55,922 nt of DNA from Deltaproteobacteria bacterium (lineage in GTDB: Bacteria > Myxococcota_A > Polyangia > Polyangiales > Ga0077539), in NCBI GenBank assembly GCA_030694465.1, contig JAUXYJ010000007.1, positions 1 through 55,922 on the forward strand, read 5' to 3'. Below, one piece after another: positions 8,910-17,594 of the stretch. A program made the position numbers and the translations under genes. Below the pieces are notes generated by a model. It worked only from the letters and a program-made list of their open reading frames with translations, was not told where the DNA came from and made no database searches. Each line of letters starts with the position of its first letter. The stretch's first letter is position 1.

Positions 8910-10697
8910 GTGCGTGTGAAGCGAAATCTTATGGCACAGCTTCGACGACTTGGGACCCATGCGGTGTTTGTTGGTGTGTGCGGATTGCTCGGGTGTGGCC
9001 CTTCGCGCAGCTCGCCTCCCTCTGCGAACGACGGCGGCAGCTCGTGGGACAGCGGTGTGGCGATGTTCGACAGCGGACCGCCGCCAGAGACCGAAGAGCG
9101 CAGGAGCTTTCTCGAGCCGAGAGCGGGCGGACGCTACGTGTATGTGTCCAATCCCGCGCGTGACACGGTCGCCGTGATTGATTCGACCACGCTCGCGATC
9201 GAGAGCGTTGAGGTCGGACGGAGACCTAGCGCGCTGTTGACCGTTGAGGGCAGGGATGAGGCCATCGTGCTCAACACGGGGTCCAACACCGCGTCGATCT
9301 TGCGGACGAGCGCGGGTCGGACCGTGGTGTCACAGGTCCCCTCTTTTCAGGGCGCCAACGCGATCGCCGTCGCGCCGGACGGCGCGCACGCGGTGATCTA
9401 TCTGGACTCGGAGTTGGACGGGGCGGGCTCTTCGGGTGGCAGTTTTCAGGACATCGTGGTGTTGACCCTCGCACCTGGGATGGACCGCGCGGTGCGGCTC
9501 ACGGTCGGATTTCGCCCGGTCAACGTGCTCTTTGCCCGCGATGGATCCGCGGCGTTTATTGTGACCGAGGACGGCATCTCGATCCTGCGGTTCGCGGAGA
9601 TTACGGGGCCCAGCATCGTTCCCAATGTGTCGCTCAGCGATGTGCGCGTCGGTGAGGGCCCAGAGGACAGCGACGCGGGAACAGACGCAGGTGACGTCGA
9701 TGCGAGTGACGCCACCCCCCTCGGGGATGCGAGCGAGGATGCCGACGACGCAGCCCCGTTCGAAGCCGGCACTGTCGATGTGCCGACGCCGCGAGACACG
9801 TCAGTGATCGTGGACGGCTCCCTCGTCGATCCACGTGAAACGCCCACGGATGTGTCCGTCACGCCGGACGGTCGCTACGCGATCGCGCGCAACGAAGGCA
9901 GCAGGATCCTGCGGCTCATCGACCTTCGTACGCGCACGATCAGCCGCATCGACGCGGGCGGCGACGTGACAGACCTGGATCTCTCGGCCGACGGAACCTT
10001 CGCGGTCGCCGTCCTCCGCGAGCAGTCACGGGTGCTGCGCGTGCCTGTCCCCGGCGGGTTCATGGCGCCCGCGAGTGTGCGTCGAACAGACCTCCGCGGA
10101 GAGGTGTTCGGATCGGTCTCGCTCGCGCCCGATGGGCGCCGCGCCCTGCTTTTTACCACGGCGTTGGACGCGCGACGGATCTTGGTCATGGACCTCGTCG
10201 GCGCAGACGGCACCATCGCGCTCACCGTCCGAAAGACCGTTCGCGCGGTCGCGTACGCACCGGACAGTCGCACGGCGCTGGTGCTTCACCGGGTCGCGAC
10301 AGGCGATCCCAACGAGCGTGGCATCTCGCTGCAGACCATGATCGATCGCACGCCCGGCTACTCGATGCTCGAGCCGAGCGCGCGGTTCGTGAAGCTGCAG
10401 TTGACCCGCGCAGACCTGGGGCCGTTCGCGATTGTTCCGGGCGGTACGCATGCGTTTTTACTGCAGCGCGCGGATGCACGGGCGATCGCAGACGTCGACC
10501 GCGTGGACCTTCGGAGCTTCGTCGTCACGACCACGAGCCTCGGGAGTCCCCCATCCTCCGTCGGCGCGGTCCCGGCCGCACGCCGCGTATTTGTCGGTCA
10601 GCAGCACCCCGAAGGACGCATCTCGTTTATCGACTGGGAATCCGGTGAACTGCAGTCAGTCACTGGCTTCGAGCTCAACGCGCGGGTTGTCCAATGA
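8910..10697 (+). CDS. Beta-propeller (YVTN-like) lipoprotein with internal Asp/Ala-rich insert
   Basis: A 595-aa lipoprotein. The GTG at 8910 has GGAGG 8 bases upstream, and the signal peptide ends in the lipobox GLLGC. After a Ser/Gly-rich tether come YVTN-type blades (GGRYVYVSNPARDTVAVIDS; DGAHAVIYLDS; DGRYAIARNEGSRILRLIDL). At about residues 245-300 the propeller is interrupted by an Asp/Ala-rich stretch (EDSDAGTDAGDVDASDATP), after which blades resume. Such propellers usually bind partners or glycans in the envelope. Its stop overlaps the start of the next lipoprotein gene (ATGA), so the two are translationally coupled. It is the first gene of a three-gene operon ending at 13123. Confidence 0.78.
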   Translation: MRVKRNLMAQLRRLGTHAVFVGVCGLLGCGPSRSSPPSANDGGSSWDSGVAMFDSGPPPETEERRSFLEPRAGGRYVYVSNPARDTVAVIDSTTLAIESVEVGRRPSALLTVEGRDEAIVLNTGSNTASILRTSAGRTVVSQVPSFQGANAIAVAPDGAHAVIYLDSELDGAGSSGGSFQDIVVLTLAPGMDRAVRLTVGFRPVNVLFARDGSAAFIVTEDGISILRFAEITGPSIVPNVSLSDVRVGEGPEDSDAGTDAGDVDASDATPLGDASEDADDAAPFEAGTVDVPTPRDTSVIVDGSLVDPRETPTDVSVTPDGRYAIARNEGSRILRLIDLRTRTISRIDAGGDVTDLDLSADGTFAVAVLREQSRVLRVPVPGGFMAPASVRRTDLRGEVFGSVSLAPDGRRALLFTTALDARRILVMDLVGADGTIALTVRKTVRAVAYAPDSRTALVLHRVATGDPNERGISLQTMIDRTPGYSMLEPSARFVKLQLTRADLGPFAIVPGGTHAFLLQRADARAIADVDRVDLRSFVVTTTSLGSPPSSVGAVPAARRVFVGQQHPEGRISFIDWESGELQSVTGFELNARVVQ

Positions 10698-12331
10698 ACA
10701 TCCACGGTATGCGAATCCTCGGGTCCATCAAGCGCCGCGCGCTCGTCGCCCTCACGACCGTCACCGCGCTGTCGGCAACCCAGTGTCGCCCCGACGATCC
10801 GCGGTCGACGCAGCGTCTGTCCACGCTCGCGCCGGTCGCGATCAGCACGGGGCTCGTGTACGTCAGCCCCGATCGCGCCCGCGCGGTCCGCGTGAATCTC
10901 ACCGGCGCGACGCCGACCGTCGAGCGCTTTCGCGTGGGGCCCGCTGCGGTGGCGAGCGTCGTGCGCACAGGCACCGACGAGGTCCTGGTGCTCTCGCAGG
11001 GCGAGCGCGGATCTCCCGGCATCGCGCCGGTCGCCGCGACGCTCAGCGTCCTCGCGGCCTCGGGCCCACCCAGGGTCTACACCGTGGGGAGCCCGTTCAA
11101 CGCGATCTCGGTCACCGCGGATGGACGCTTCGCGTTTGTGCACTTTCGACCGAGCGGCGCGCTGCAACGGCTGCTGTTCAACCCCAACGAGGTCGCCATC
11201 GTCGACCTGCAATCCGCGCCGAGCGAGGGCAATCCCGTGCGACGTACGGTCCGCTCGTTTGGAGGGATCCCGACGGACGTGATCTTCTCGCCGCCCGTCG
11301 CGATCCGAGGCGAAATGCGTACGATCGCCGTGGTCGTCTCAAGCTCGTACGTCACGCTCATGGACTTGGCGCACTTGGATCGTGGAGAGACCTCCGTTCG
11401 ACTCACGCTCCCCGAAGACCCGCGAGACCTCAACCCGCAACAGGTCCTCTTCGACAGCGAGCTCCGCGCGATCTACCTGCGCGCCGCCGCGTCTAACGAC
11501 GTGTATGTCCTTCGCCTCGACGACGCGGGCGCCACTCCTGCGATGGGCAATGACTTTCGTGTGTCCATCAATCAAGTCGGCGCGGGCCAAGGGCCGACGG
11601 ACCTCGCGCTCTTCGGCGAGGGCGAGGGCAGGAGGCTTTTGGTCGTCTCTCGCGGTTCGCGCGAGGCGCGGGTGATCGACCCGCGGTCCAATGCCATCAC
11701 CACGATCGCGCTCGACGCGCGGGCCGATCGGGCGCTGCTGTTTCAAGGGCGATCTCCACGGGATCCGATGACCGCGCGGCGGGCGCTCTTGTATCCGTCT
11801 CGCGCGGACACAGGGTCGAGCGCCGTTTCGTTTCTCGATCTCGACGCGATCGAAGCGCGCAGCTCGCAGAACCTCGAGACCGTTCAGCTCCGACGGACCG
11901 TGCGCTTCGCGCTCCCGCTGCCCGAGCGCGGGACGGTGCTCTTTGAGCACGACGACGCGAGCACCGCGGGTCGCTTGAGCCTTCTGGATTTGCAGGGACG
12001 AACGACCGCCCCCATCCTCGCAGAGGTCTCTCTCGCCGACGCGCGGTTCAGCACAGATCAGCGGCTCTTGTGGGTCGCGCCCAACGGCTCGCCACGAGTG
12101 GGCTTCGTCGATCTACGGGACTTTCACCCGGGCGAAATCAGGCTCGACGCGCCGGTGTCCGAGGTGCTTTCGCTGCCCACGGCGATGGGCTCGCCGGCCC
12201 GCGTCGTCGCGCTGCACCCGGCGACGGCGGGCTCGTTGAGCGTCCTCAACGCGGACAACCCGCAACGCGAAACGACCCGTGTTTTCACAGGGTATCTTGC
12301 CGCGGACCTGCTCGACCAGGAGGCACAGTAA
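10694..12331 (+). CDS. Beta-propeller lipoprotein, second gene of envelope operon
   Basis: A 545-aa lipoprotein beginning MNIHGMRILGSIKRR, with a signal segment ending SATQC (a non-canonical but plausible lipobox). The mature part again shows repeated propeller-like strands (TGLVYVSPDRARAVRVNL; YTVGSPFNAISVTADGRFA; LLVVSRGSREARVIDP; VSFLDLDAIE). It appears to be a diverged relative of the upstream gene product, as both begin the mature region with a xYVYVSxxxAxxV-type strand. It overlaps the upstream gene by 4 bases, and its TAA is followed immediately by the GTG of the next gene. The function is unknown. Co-expression with another lipoprotein and a barrel-like protein suggests an outer-membrane-attached complex. 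Confidence 0.76.
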   Translation: MNIHGMRILGSIKRRALVALTTVTALSATQCRPDDPRSTQRLSTLAPVAISTGLVYVSPDRARAVRVNLTGATPTVERFRVGPAAVASVVRTGTDEVLVLSQGERGSPGIAPVAATLSVLAASGPPRVYTVGSPFNAISVTADGRFAFVHFRPSGALQRLLFNPNEVAIVDLQSAPSEGNPVRRTVRSFGGIPTDVIFSPPVAIRGEMRTIAVVVSSSYVTLMDLAHLDRGETSVRLTLPEDPRDLNPQQVLFDSELRAIYLRAAASNDVYVLRLDDAGATPAMGNDFRVSINQVGAGQGPTDLALFGEGEGRRLLVVSRGSREARVIDPRSNAITTIALDARADRALLFQGRSPRDPMTARRALLYPSRADTGSSAVSFLDLDAIEARSSQNLETVQLRRTVRFALPLPERGTVLFEHDDASTAGRLSLLDLQGRTTAPILAEVSLADARFSTDQRLLWVAPNGSPRVGFVDLRDFHPGEIRLDAPVSEVLSLPTAMGSPARVVALHPATAGSLSVLNADNPQRETTRVFTGYLAADLLDQEAQ

Positions 12332-13123
12332 GTGTTCATCCGATCGCGACACGCGCGCCGCGCCGCGCCCTTGGCCACGCTCTGCGGGCTGCTCTTGATT
12401 CCATGGGGCGCGCGCGCACAGGTTGGCCTGCCCCCTCTCGGCGCCGGAGCGCCGCAGTCATCGGGCGCTTCAGCGCCGCAGTCATCGGGCGCTTCAGCGC
12501 TGCTGCGCTGGTCGCTCGGGGCAGGGCCCGCGACGGTCTGGCGCGTCTCCGACGGATACGAGCTCTTTCACGCCGGACGCGTGGGGGTCCCGATCGATCT
12601 CATCGGTGCGGTGGACATCGTTCGCGTGCACACACGCTGGGAGTTCGCGCTCTCTGCGGGCTATCGCTACGATTGGATGTCCCGTCGGTACGCGCTGACC
12701 CTCGGGACGTCGCTCGTGTCTCACGACGCGTCGGTCGGCGCGACCGTGCGGTGGGCGGTCCGCCCGTGGTTGGCGCCCTTTGTCCGCGCGGAGGCTGTCC
12801 TGAGCACGCACGTCGTTCAGCTGTTGCCAGAGCAGGGCGCGCAGCTCGGGGGGACAGCCTTCGCCGGCGGCGGTCTGGCGTCGATCGGCCTCATGCTCCG
12901 CACGGGCGCGTTGCTCTCCGCGGATTCAGCGGTCAATTTCGGGCTGTTCGCGTCGTTTGAAGCGGGCGCGCGCCTCGTCACCGACGCGCCCATCGTGGTG
13001 CGCTCGGATCCGCCGAGCGACCCGAGGATCGCCGCCGAGGCTCTGCCCGTGACAGAGGTCACCGTGAGCAAGCTCAACGCGAGTACGCCGTTCTTGCGGG
13101 CGAGCGTGGGCGTGCGGTTCTGA
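12332..13123 (+). CDS. Putative outer-membrane beta-barrel protein, third gene of envelope operon
   Basis: A 263-aa protein starting at a GTG that directly abuts the upstream stop codon. It has a cleavable-type signal peptide (LATLCGLLLIPWGARAQ). A low-complexity stretch follows, then alternating amphipathic strands (RWEFALSAGYRYDWM, YALTLGTSLVSHDASVGATVRW, FLRASVGVRF). The C-terminal Phe preceded by an aromatic/hydrophobic alternation is typical of outer-membrane barrels. With two lipoproteins encoded just upstream, it may form their membrane anchor or channel (inference). A 24-bp tandem duplication near the N-terminus gives two APQSSGAS copies. I cannot name the family. Confidence 0.66.
   Translation: MFIRSRHARRAAPLATLCGLLLIPWGARAQVGLPPLGAGAPQSSGASAPQSSGASALLRWSLGAGPATVWRVSDGYELFHAGRVGVPIDLIGAVDIVRVHTRWEFALSAGYRYDWMSRRYALTLGTSLVSHDASVGATVRWAVRPWLAPFVRAEAVLSTHVVQLLPEQGAQLGGTAFAGGGLASIGLMLRTGALLSADSAVNFGLFASFEAGARLVTDAPIVVRSDPPSDPRIAAEALPVTEVTVSKLNASTPFLRASVGVRF
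12451..12498 (+). repeat. 24-bp tandem direct duplication
   Basis: Two exact 24-bp units (12451-12474 and 12475-12498) beginning GCCGCAGTCATCGGGCGCTT lie in the N-terminal linker of the barrel-like gene. They keep the frame and duplicate APQSSGAS. Being identical, they look recent and could vary in copy number between strains. Confidence 0.9.
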
Positions 13124-13395
13124 CATGCGCATCGCAGCCCCAGGGGTCGCAGCGCGGTGCTCGCGCTCAAGCGCGCGGCGCTGACTCGAATCAATGGGTC
13201 GTCGTGCTCAGCGCGCGTGTCGCGTGGCTTTGCGCCTCCGCTCTCGTGTCGTCCGCGGCCTCGTCGACACGGTGCTCTCACGTCGCACGCGTTGACTGGG
13301 TGTAGGGCCGCGCTGTCGATCGGCTGCCCCCATGGAGGGTTCTGCCGCGCGGGTTGTTCGGGGATTCGAGGTACACTCACGAGCGAGGTGTCGAG
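13124..13395. other. Gap between envelope operon and HEAT-like lipoprotein gene
   Basis: About 270 bases with no convincing reading frame on either strand. It presumably carries the promoter of the downstream lipoprotein gene, but I could not pick out a clear -35/-10 pair. Confidence 0.4.
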
Positions 13396-15717
13396 TTGTC
13401 AAAGCTGGCGTTGGCGATGCTGGCGTTATTGTCTGCAGCGAGCGGGTGCAGCGCTGCGCGATCGACCGCGACGCTGCACGCAAGAACGAGCGTGCGCGAG
13501 AACTCGATGGACGCTGCGCGAACGAGCGACGATGCGGCGACGGACGCGGCGCGCGAGCGTCTCGACGATGACTCGGCGCCCCGCACCTCCTCGCCGAGCC
13601 CGGCGCAGATCGACCCCCTCGCGGTGTGGCCGCGCCTAGAGCGCTCGCCGTGGACGCCGAGCCCCAGCGAGCCGAGCGACGCCACCGTTCGAGCGCTGTT
13701 CGAGGGCGTTCTGCCGGACCCGCGAGGGCTCCCGTACGTGCGGGCACGCGTGATTGCAGGTGACCTGTGGTCGGGTCGGGGGCGCCCAGTCGCAATGCGC
13801 GGATGGCTCGGCCCGAGGGCGGGGCAGGGCAGCGAGCGTTGGGTGCTGGGCTGGACGGGAATCTGGTATCGCGCGATCGCCACGCTCGGGGACGCCTCGC
13901 TCTCGGACGATCTTGCGCTGGTCACCGGAGGCGCCCAGCCGCGGACCCGGGTCGACACCGCGCGCGAGCCGAGCGAGGCGTACTCGCTGCTGCCGTCTTC
14001 GTCGAGCGCGATCGCGCTCGCGCTCGCGCGGCGACTGGGGTCGACGCTCGCGCCCACGCAGCAAGCCGCGCTGGCGGGGGTCGGGCGCCAACACGCACAC
14101 GCGCTGTACGAGCGCGCGATCCTGGCGCACATGCGCGGGGACGTGGACGACGCGCTGCTGCTGGCCTCGCGTCTGCTGGCCGTCACCCCGGCGCCCCTAC
14201 ACGAACCGGACGAGGACGACGCGCCGGTGCTAACGTTTCGCTTCGGGGCCGAGGTGTTGATCGAGGACGACGCGCGGCGTGCGCGGGCTCGATGCGAGCG
14301 CGTTTCGCAATCGAGCGTGTGCTCTGCGCTCTCGCGGACTGCCGCGGCGCCCCCGCGCCCGCTCGTGGGCCCGCCGCGGGTCCGTGAGCTCATCCAAGCC
14401 TTGGACGACGTCGATGCCCGCCAGCAGGGCCAGCCGGGCGGCGTGGACCTCGCGAGCGACCCTCGCGTCGAAGCCTTGATCGCGCTGGGCGAGTCCGCGG
14501 TCGACGGGCTGATCGACGCGATCGAGAACGACGAGCGAATGACGCAGAGTGTGCACTTCTGGCGGGATTTTCACTACGCGCGGACGGTCTTGTCCGTGCG
14601 GGAGTGCGCGTACGTCGCGCTCGCGTCGATCTTGCAGCGTGATTTCTTTCGCGCGGGGTTCACGGGGGACAACCTGACCTCGCGCGGCGTCGAGGCGCAC
14701 CGCGCGCTGGCCGCGCGAATTCGCAGCTATTGGGCGGCGCGGCGCGACCTCTCGCGGCACGAGCGCGAGCTCTACACGCTCACGGACGATCACAGCGCGC
14801 CGGACGAGTGGGTGCAGAGCGCGGTGAACCTGGTGCGTCCCGCGGACGAAGCCACGCCGCGCGCGAGCATGGTGGTGTTCAGGTTCGCGCAGCGCGGGAC
14901 GGGCGCGATGCTGGGCGAGCCGCTGAGAAGCCGCGCGTCGCCGTCGTTGACCGAACTGTTCGCGCGGCGGATCGACGGTCTCCTCCGGGCGTCGGCCGCG
15001 CACGCGCACGACTCTCCCGAGCAGTACGAGCTGCGCCGCGCCGCGTGCGAGCTCTCGGGAGCCCTGGTCGCGTGGGAGCCGAGCGCCGCGCCACTTCGCG
15101 CAGTGAGCGCGCAGTGGACCGCCACGCTCGGAAGCGACGCGACACACGCCGAGTGCGCGTTTGCCTTGCTCGCGGAGCGCGACGCGCGCGGAGACGTGAC
15201 GGCGCTGGATGACTACGTGCGATGGGCGGCGACGGTGAACCCTGGCCGCGCGACGGTGGGAGGCAACGCGCTCGACGTCGCCGTGCGGCACGCGACGGAC
15301 CCTCGCGTGGTCACGCTCACCGAAGCAGTGCTAACCCGTGGGCGCTGGCTCGCGAGCGACGATGCCGAGGAGCTCACACGTTGGCTGAGCCGGGGCGCGG
15401 TGGCACTGCCCGCGATGCAGCGATTTCTCGAGGAGCAGCTCTCAGACCGCACGCAGGTGGGCGCGCTCGAGCTCGACGCGTCGGGGTGCGCGATCCGGAC
15501 CGCGTCGACGCTGTTTTCGCTCCGGCGAGAGGCCTGCGCGAGGTCGGGCAGGACGGAGTGGCGCGCGTGCGACGACTTTGCGTTGCGGCTGTTGTCGACT
15601 CTGTCTGGGGATCGCTCGACGGAAGAGCGAATGTTCGTTCCTGTGGCCGAGCGCGATCGGCTGCTCGGGCGGTGGCGGGTGGCGATTCACGCGGCTCGGC
15701 TGCCCTGGTCGTTGTAG
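13396..15717 (+). CDS. Large lipoprotein with HEAT-like region, function unknown
   Basis: A 773-aa product if translation starts at the TTG at 13396. That start gives the lipoprotein signal SKLALAMLALLSAASGC and has GAGG about 8 bases upstream. An in-frame ATG at 13417 would cut into the signal peptide. The mature N-terminus is Asp/Ala/Ser-rich. The middle (about 330-470) contains helical HEAT-like text (DPRVEALIALGESAVDGLIDAIEND) followed by HFWRDFHYARTVLSVRECAYVAL and GFTGDNLTSRG, a combination I have seen in hypothetical proteins of related phyla. No catalytic motif is visible. It is followed by a terminator-like hairpin and is probably transcribed alone or with the envelope operon 270 bases upstream. 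Confidence 0.72.
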   Translation: MSKLALAMLALLSAASGCSAARSTATLHARTSVRENSMDAARTSDDAATDAARERLDDDSAPRTSSPSPAQIDPLAVWPRLERSPWTPSPSEPSDATVRALFEGVLPDPRGLPYVRARVIAGDLWSGRGRPVAMRGWLGPRAGQGSERWVLGWTGIWYRAIATLGDASLSDDLALVTGGAQPRTRVDTAREPSEAYSLLPSSSSAIALALARRLGSTLAPTQQAALAGVGRQHAHALYERAILAHMRGDVDDALLLASRLLAVTPAPLHEPDEDDAPVLTFRFGAEVLIEDDARRARARCERVSQSSVCSALSRTAAAPPRPLVGPPRVRELIQALDDVDARQQGQPGGVDLASDPRVEALIALGESAVDGLIDAIENDERMTQSVHFWRDFHYARTVLSVRECAYVALASILQRDFFRAGFTGDNLTSRGVEAHRALAARIRSYWAARRDLSRHERELYTLTDDHSAPDEWVQSAVNLVRPADEATPRASMVVFRFAQRGTGAMLGEPLRSRASPSLTELFARRIDGLLRASAAHAHDSPEQYELRRAACELSGALVAWEPSAAPLRAVSAQWTATLGSDATHAECAFALLAERDARGDVTALDDYVRWAATVNPGRATVGGNALDVAVRHATDPRVVTLTEAVLTRGRWLASDDAEELTRWLSRGAVALPAMQRFLEEQLSDRTQVGALELDASGCAIRTASTLFSLRREACARSGRTEWRACDDFALRLLSTLSGDRSTEERMFVPVAERDRLLGRWRVAIHAARLPWSL

Positions 15718-15732
15718 GGCCCGAGAGAGTCT

Positions 15733-15770
15733 CCGCTGCGGCCGCGAGCGCGACCTAGGGACCGCAGCGG
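15733..15770 (+). terminator. Terminator-like hairpin after the HEAT-like lipoprotein gene
   Basis: A perfect 9-bp inverted repeat, CCGCTGCGG (15733-15741) and CCGCAGCGG (15762-15770), lies 15 bases after the stop codon and is followed by TCTTGAT. The 20-base loop and weak T-run make it an imperfect intrinsic terminator, but its position is right. Confidence 0.5.
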
Positions 15771-15779
15771 TCTTGATCG

Positions 15780-15984
15780 TCAAGCCCGGCGAGCGAGACA
15801 GCCACTTTCCGTCGCTGCGAGCAAATACCCCCGTCCTCGCTCCGTGACAGGTCACGCACGCGGCCTTGCTCGCGGTGCTCGCAACGCTACGCGCCGCGAG
15901 CGTCGAGGCGCCGAGCTCGAACAGCAGCCGCCCCTCAGTTGGGTTTGAGACTTCGGTCACCGGGGGGTTTGTGTTTGGGCCACT
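15780..15984 (-). other. Intergenic reading with one c-type haem motif, possible cytochrome relic
   Basis: The 390-base gap between the HEAT-like lipoprotein and MBOAT genes has a minus-strand reading that includes GRLLFELGAS, then ASKAACVTCHGART. That is one CxxCH haem site in a plausible cytochrome context. It has no clear start codon with a ribosome binding site and no export signal, and it begins right beside the palindrome at 15985. It could be the stump of a cytochrome gene or chance. Confidence 0.25.
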
Positions 15985-16000
15985 CCGGCGACGTCGCCGG
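15985..16000. repeat. Dispersed palindrome CCGGCGACGTCGCCGG, copy 1
   Basis: Exact 16-bp copy in the gap upstream of the MBOAT gene, about 100 bases before its start. This is the westernmost copy; none was seen in the first 15.9 kb. Confidence 0.9.
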
Positions 16001-16104
16001 GTGGTCGTTGCGCACGGTGATTTCTCTCGCTCACACGGGCGCAACCCTGCGTAGACTCCCTGCGGTTGGGTGACACAGTGGGTGGCGCTCGCGAGGGTGT
16101 GGCG

Positions 16105-17571
16105 GTGCTGTTTCCTACGGTCGAGTTTGCGGTCTTTTACACGGTAGTGTTTGCATTCGCGTGGATTTTTGCTGCCTATCCCGCGCGCTGGCACGCCTGG
16201 CTGCTTCTCACCAGCGCCTTCTTCTACGCCAGCTGGAACGCTCGCTTTCTCCCCCTCCTCGTCGGCCTCGCGCTCGCTAACTTCGCCCTCGCGCAGCGCA
16301 TCCGCGCGAGCGCTACGCTCTCCACCGCGCGTCGCTGGGTCACGCTCGCGGTGGTCTTAGATCTCGCGGTGCTTGTGGCGTTTAAGTACCTCGGGTTCTT
16401 CATGGCCACGGGCCTTGAGGTGTTCGCCCGCTTGGGAGGCAGGACCACGCTGACCCCCGTGCAGTGGACTCTCCCGCTGGGGGTGTCGTTTGTGACGTTT
16501 CAGGCGCTGAGTTACGCCGTCGACGCGTACCGCGCACGACGACAGGCCCTTGCATCCGGCGAGGCCTCTAAGAGCAGCGATCGCGCGCGTGACGTGGTGC
16601 TGTACGTGATGTTTTTTCCGCACCTGGTGGCGGGCCCGATTGTCCGAGCGAGCGAGTTTATCCAGCAAATTCGCTCACTCAAAGTGCCCACACGCGAGCA
16701 GTCAACCTGGGCCTGGTGGCTGATCACCACTGGCTTACTGAAGAAAGTTGTGCTCGCCGGCTACCTCGCGCGAGCCATCGTGGACCCCGTGTTTGCAGCG
16801 CCCGAGTCGAGTGACGCGGTGGACCTCGCCGTGGCTGTCTATGGCTACGCGATTCAGATCTACGCGGATTTTAGCGGATACACCGACATGGCCATTGGGC
16901 TCGCGGCGCTGCTCGGGGTGCAGTTTCCCGCGAACTTCGATCAGCCCTATCGCGCGCACTCGTTGCAGTCGTTTTGGCGTCGGTGGCACATGACCCTCTC
17001 GCGCTGGCTCCGGGACTATCTCTTTGTGAGCCTCGGTGGCAGCCGTAGAGGCCTTGGACGCACCGCTCGCAATCTCTTTCTCACGATGCTCCTGGGAGGC
17101 CTCTGGCACGGCGCCGCGTGGACCTTTGTGCTGTGGGGCGCGCTCCACGGCGCAGGGCTCGTGATCGAGCGGCTCGTGCTCGCTACGAAGCTCGCAGAGA
17201 CCGTCGCACAACGACCTGCGATTTCGCTGGTGGTTCGGGTGCTCTCGACGGTGGCTACGTTTCACGTGGTGTGCGTGGGGTGGGTGCTCTTTCGGGCCGA
17301 GTCCGTGCGTGACGCGTGGGTGATGCTGTCTCGCATCGCGTCGCGAGTGTCGGTGGCGAGCGACCCAAGGCGAACGACGGGCTGGCTGTGCGCGGTGATT
17401 GCAGCGTCGCTCGCGCTGCAATTTGTCCCCGCGACGCTCGCGCCCGCGATCGCGCAGCGGTGTGCACGTGTGAGCCCCGTGGTGCTCGGAATGCTCGTGG
17501 CGACGTGCTTCGTGCTGGCAGATGTCTTAAGCCCGCCGGGTCTCCCGCCGTTTATTTATTTTCAGTTCTAG
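16105..17571 (+). CDS. MBOAT-family O-acyltransferase (AlgI/DltB-like)
   Basis: A 488-aa polytopic membrane protein. GTG 16105 is preferred because GAGGG lies 7 bases upstream and the product then starts MLFPTVEFAVFYTVV, like AlgI proteins. It shows about ten hydrophobic segments and the MBOAT signatures PLGVSFVTFQALSY, FFPHLVAGPIVR, IYADFSGYTDMAIG, FWRRWHMTLSRWLRDYLF and GGLWHGAAWTF. The last contains the family's conserved membrane His. AlgI-type proteins pass acetyl groups across the inner membrane to a periplasmic SGNH partner that acetylates a polysaccharide. The next gene encodes such a partner, so this is very likely a polysaccharide O-acetylation pair. The target polymer is not encoded here. 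Confidence 0.93.
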   Translation: MLFPTVEFAVFYTVVFAFAWIFAAYPARWHAWLLLTSAFFYASWNARFLPLLVGLALANFALAQRIRASATLSTARRWVTLAVVLDLAVLVAFKYLGFFMATGLEVFARLGGRTTLTPVQWTLPLGVSFVTFQALSYAVDAYRARRQALASGEASKSSDRARDVVLYVMFFPHLVAGPIVRASEFIQQIRSLKVPTREQSTWAWWLITTGLLKKVVLAGYLARAIVDPVFAAPESSDAVDLAVAVYGYAIQIYADFSGYTDMAIGLAALLGVQFPANFDQPYRAHSLQSFWRRWHMTLSRWLRDYLFVSLGGSRRGLGRTARNLFLTMLLGGLWHGAAWTFVLWGALHGAGLVIERLVLATKLAETVAQRPAISLVVRVLSTVATFHVVCVGWVLFRAESVRDAWVMLSRIASRVSVASDPRRTTGWLCAVIAASLALQFVPATLAPAIAQRCARVSPVVLGMLVATCFVLADVLSPPGLPPFIYFQF

Positions 17572-17585
17572 CAGTGAATTTGCAG
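17571..17585 (-). repeat. Gene-end motif CTGCRAATTYRCAG, copy 1
   Basis: On the minus strand this reads CTGCAAATTCACTGC. It starts at the last base of the MBOAT stop codon and lies 10 bases before the SGNH gene start. Confidence 0.55.
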
Positions 17586-17594
17586 AGCCTAGCG

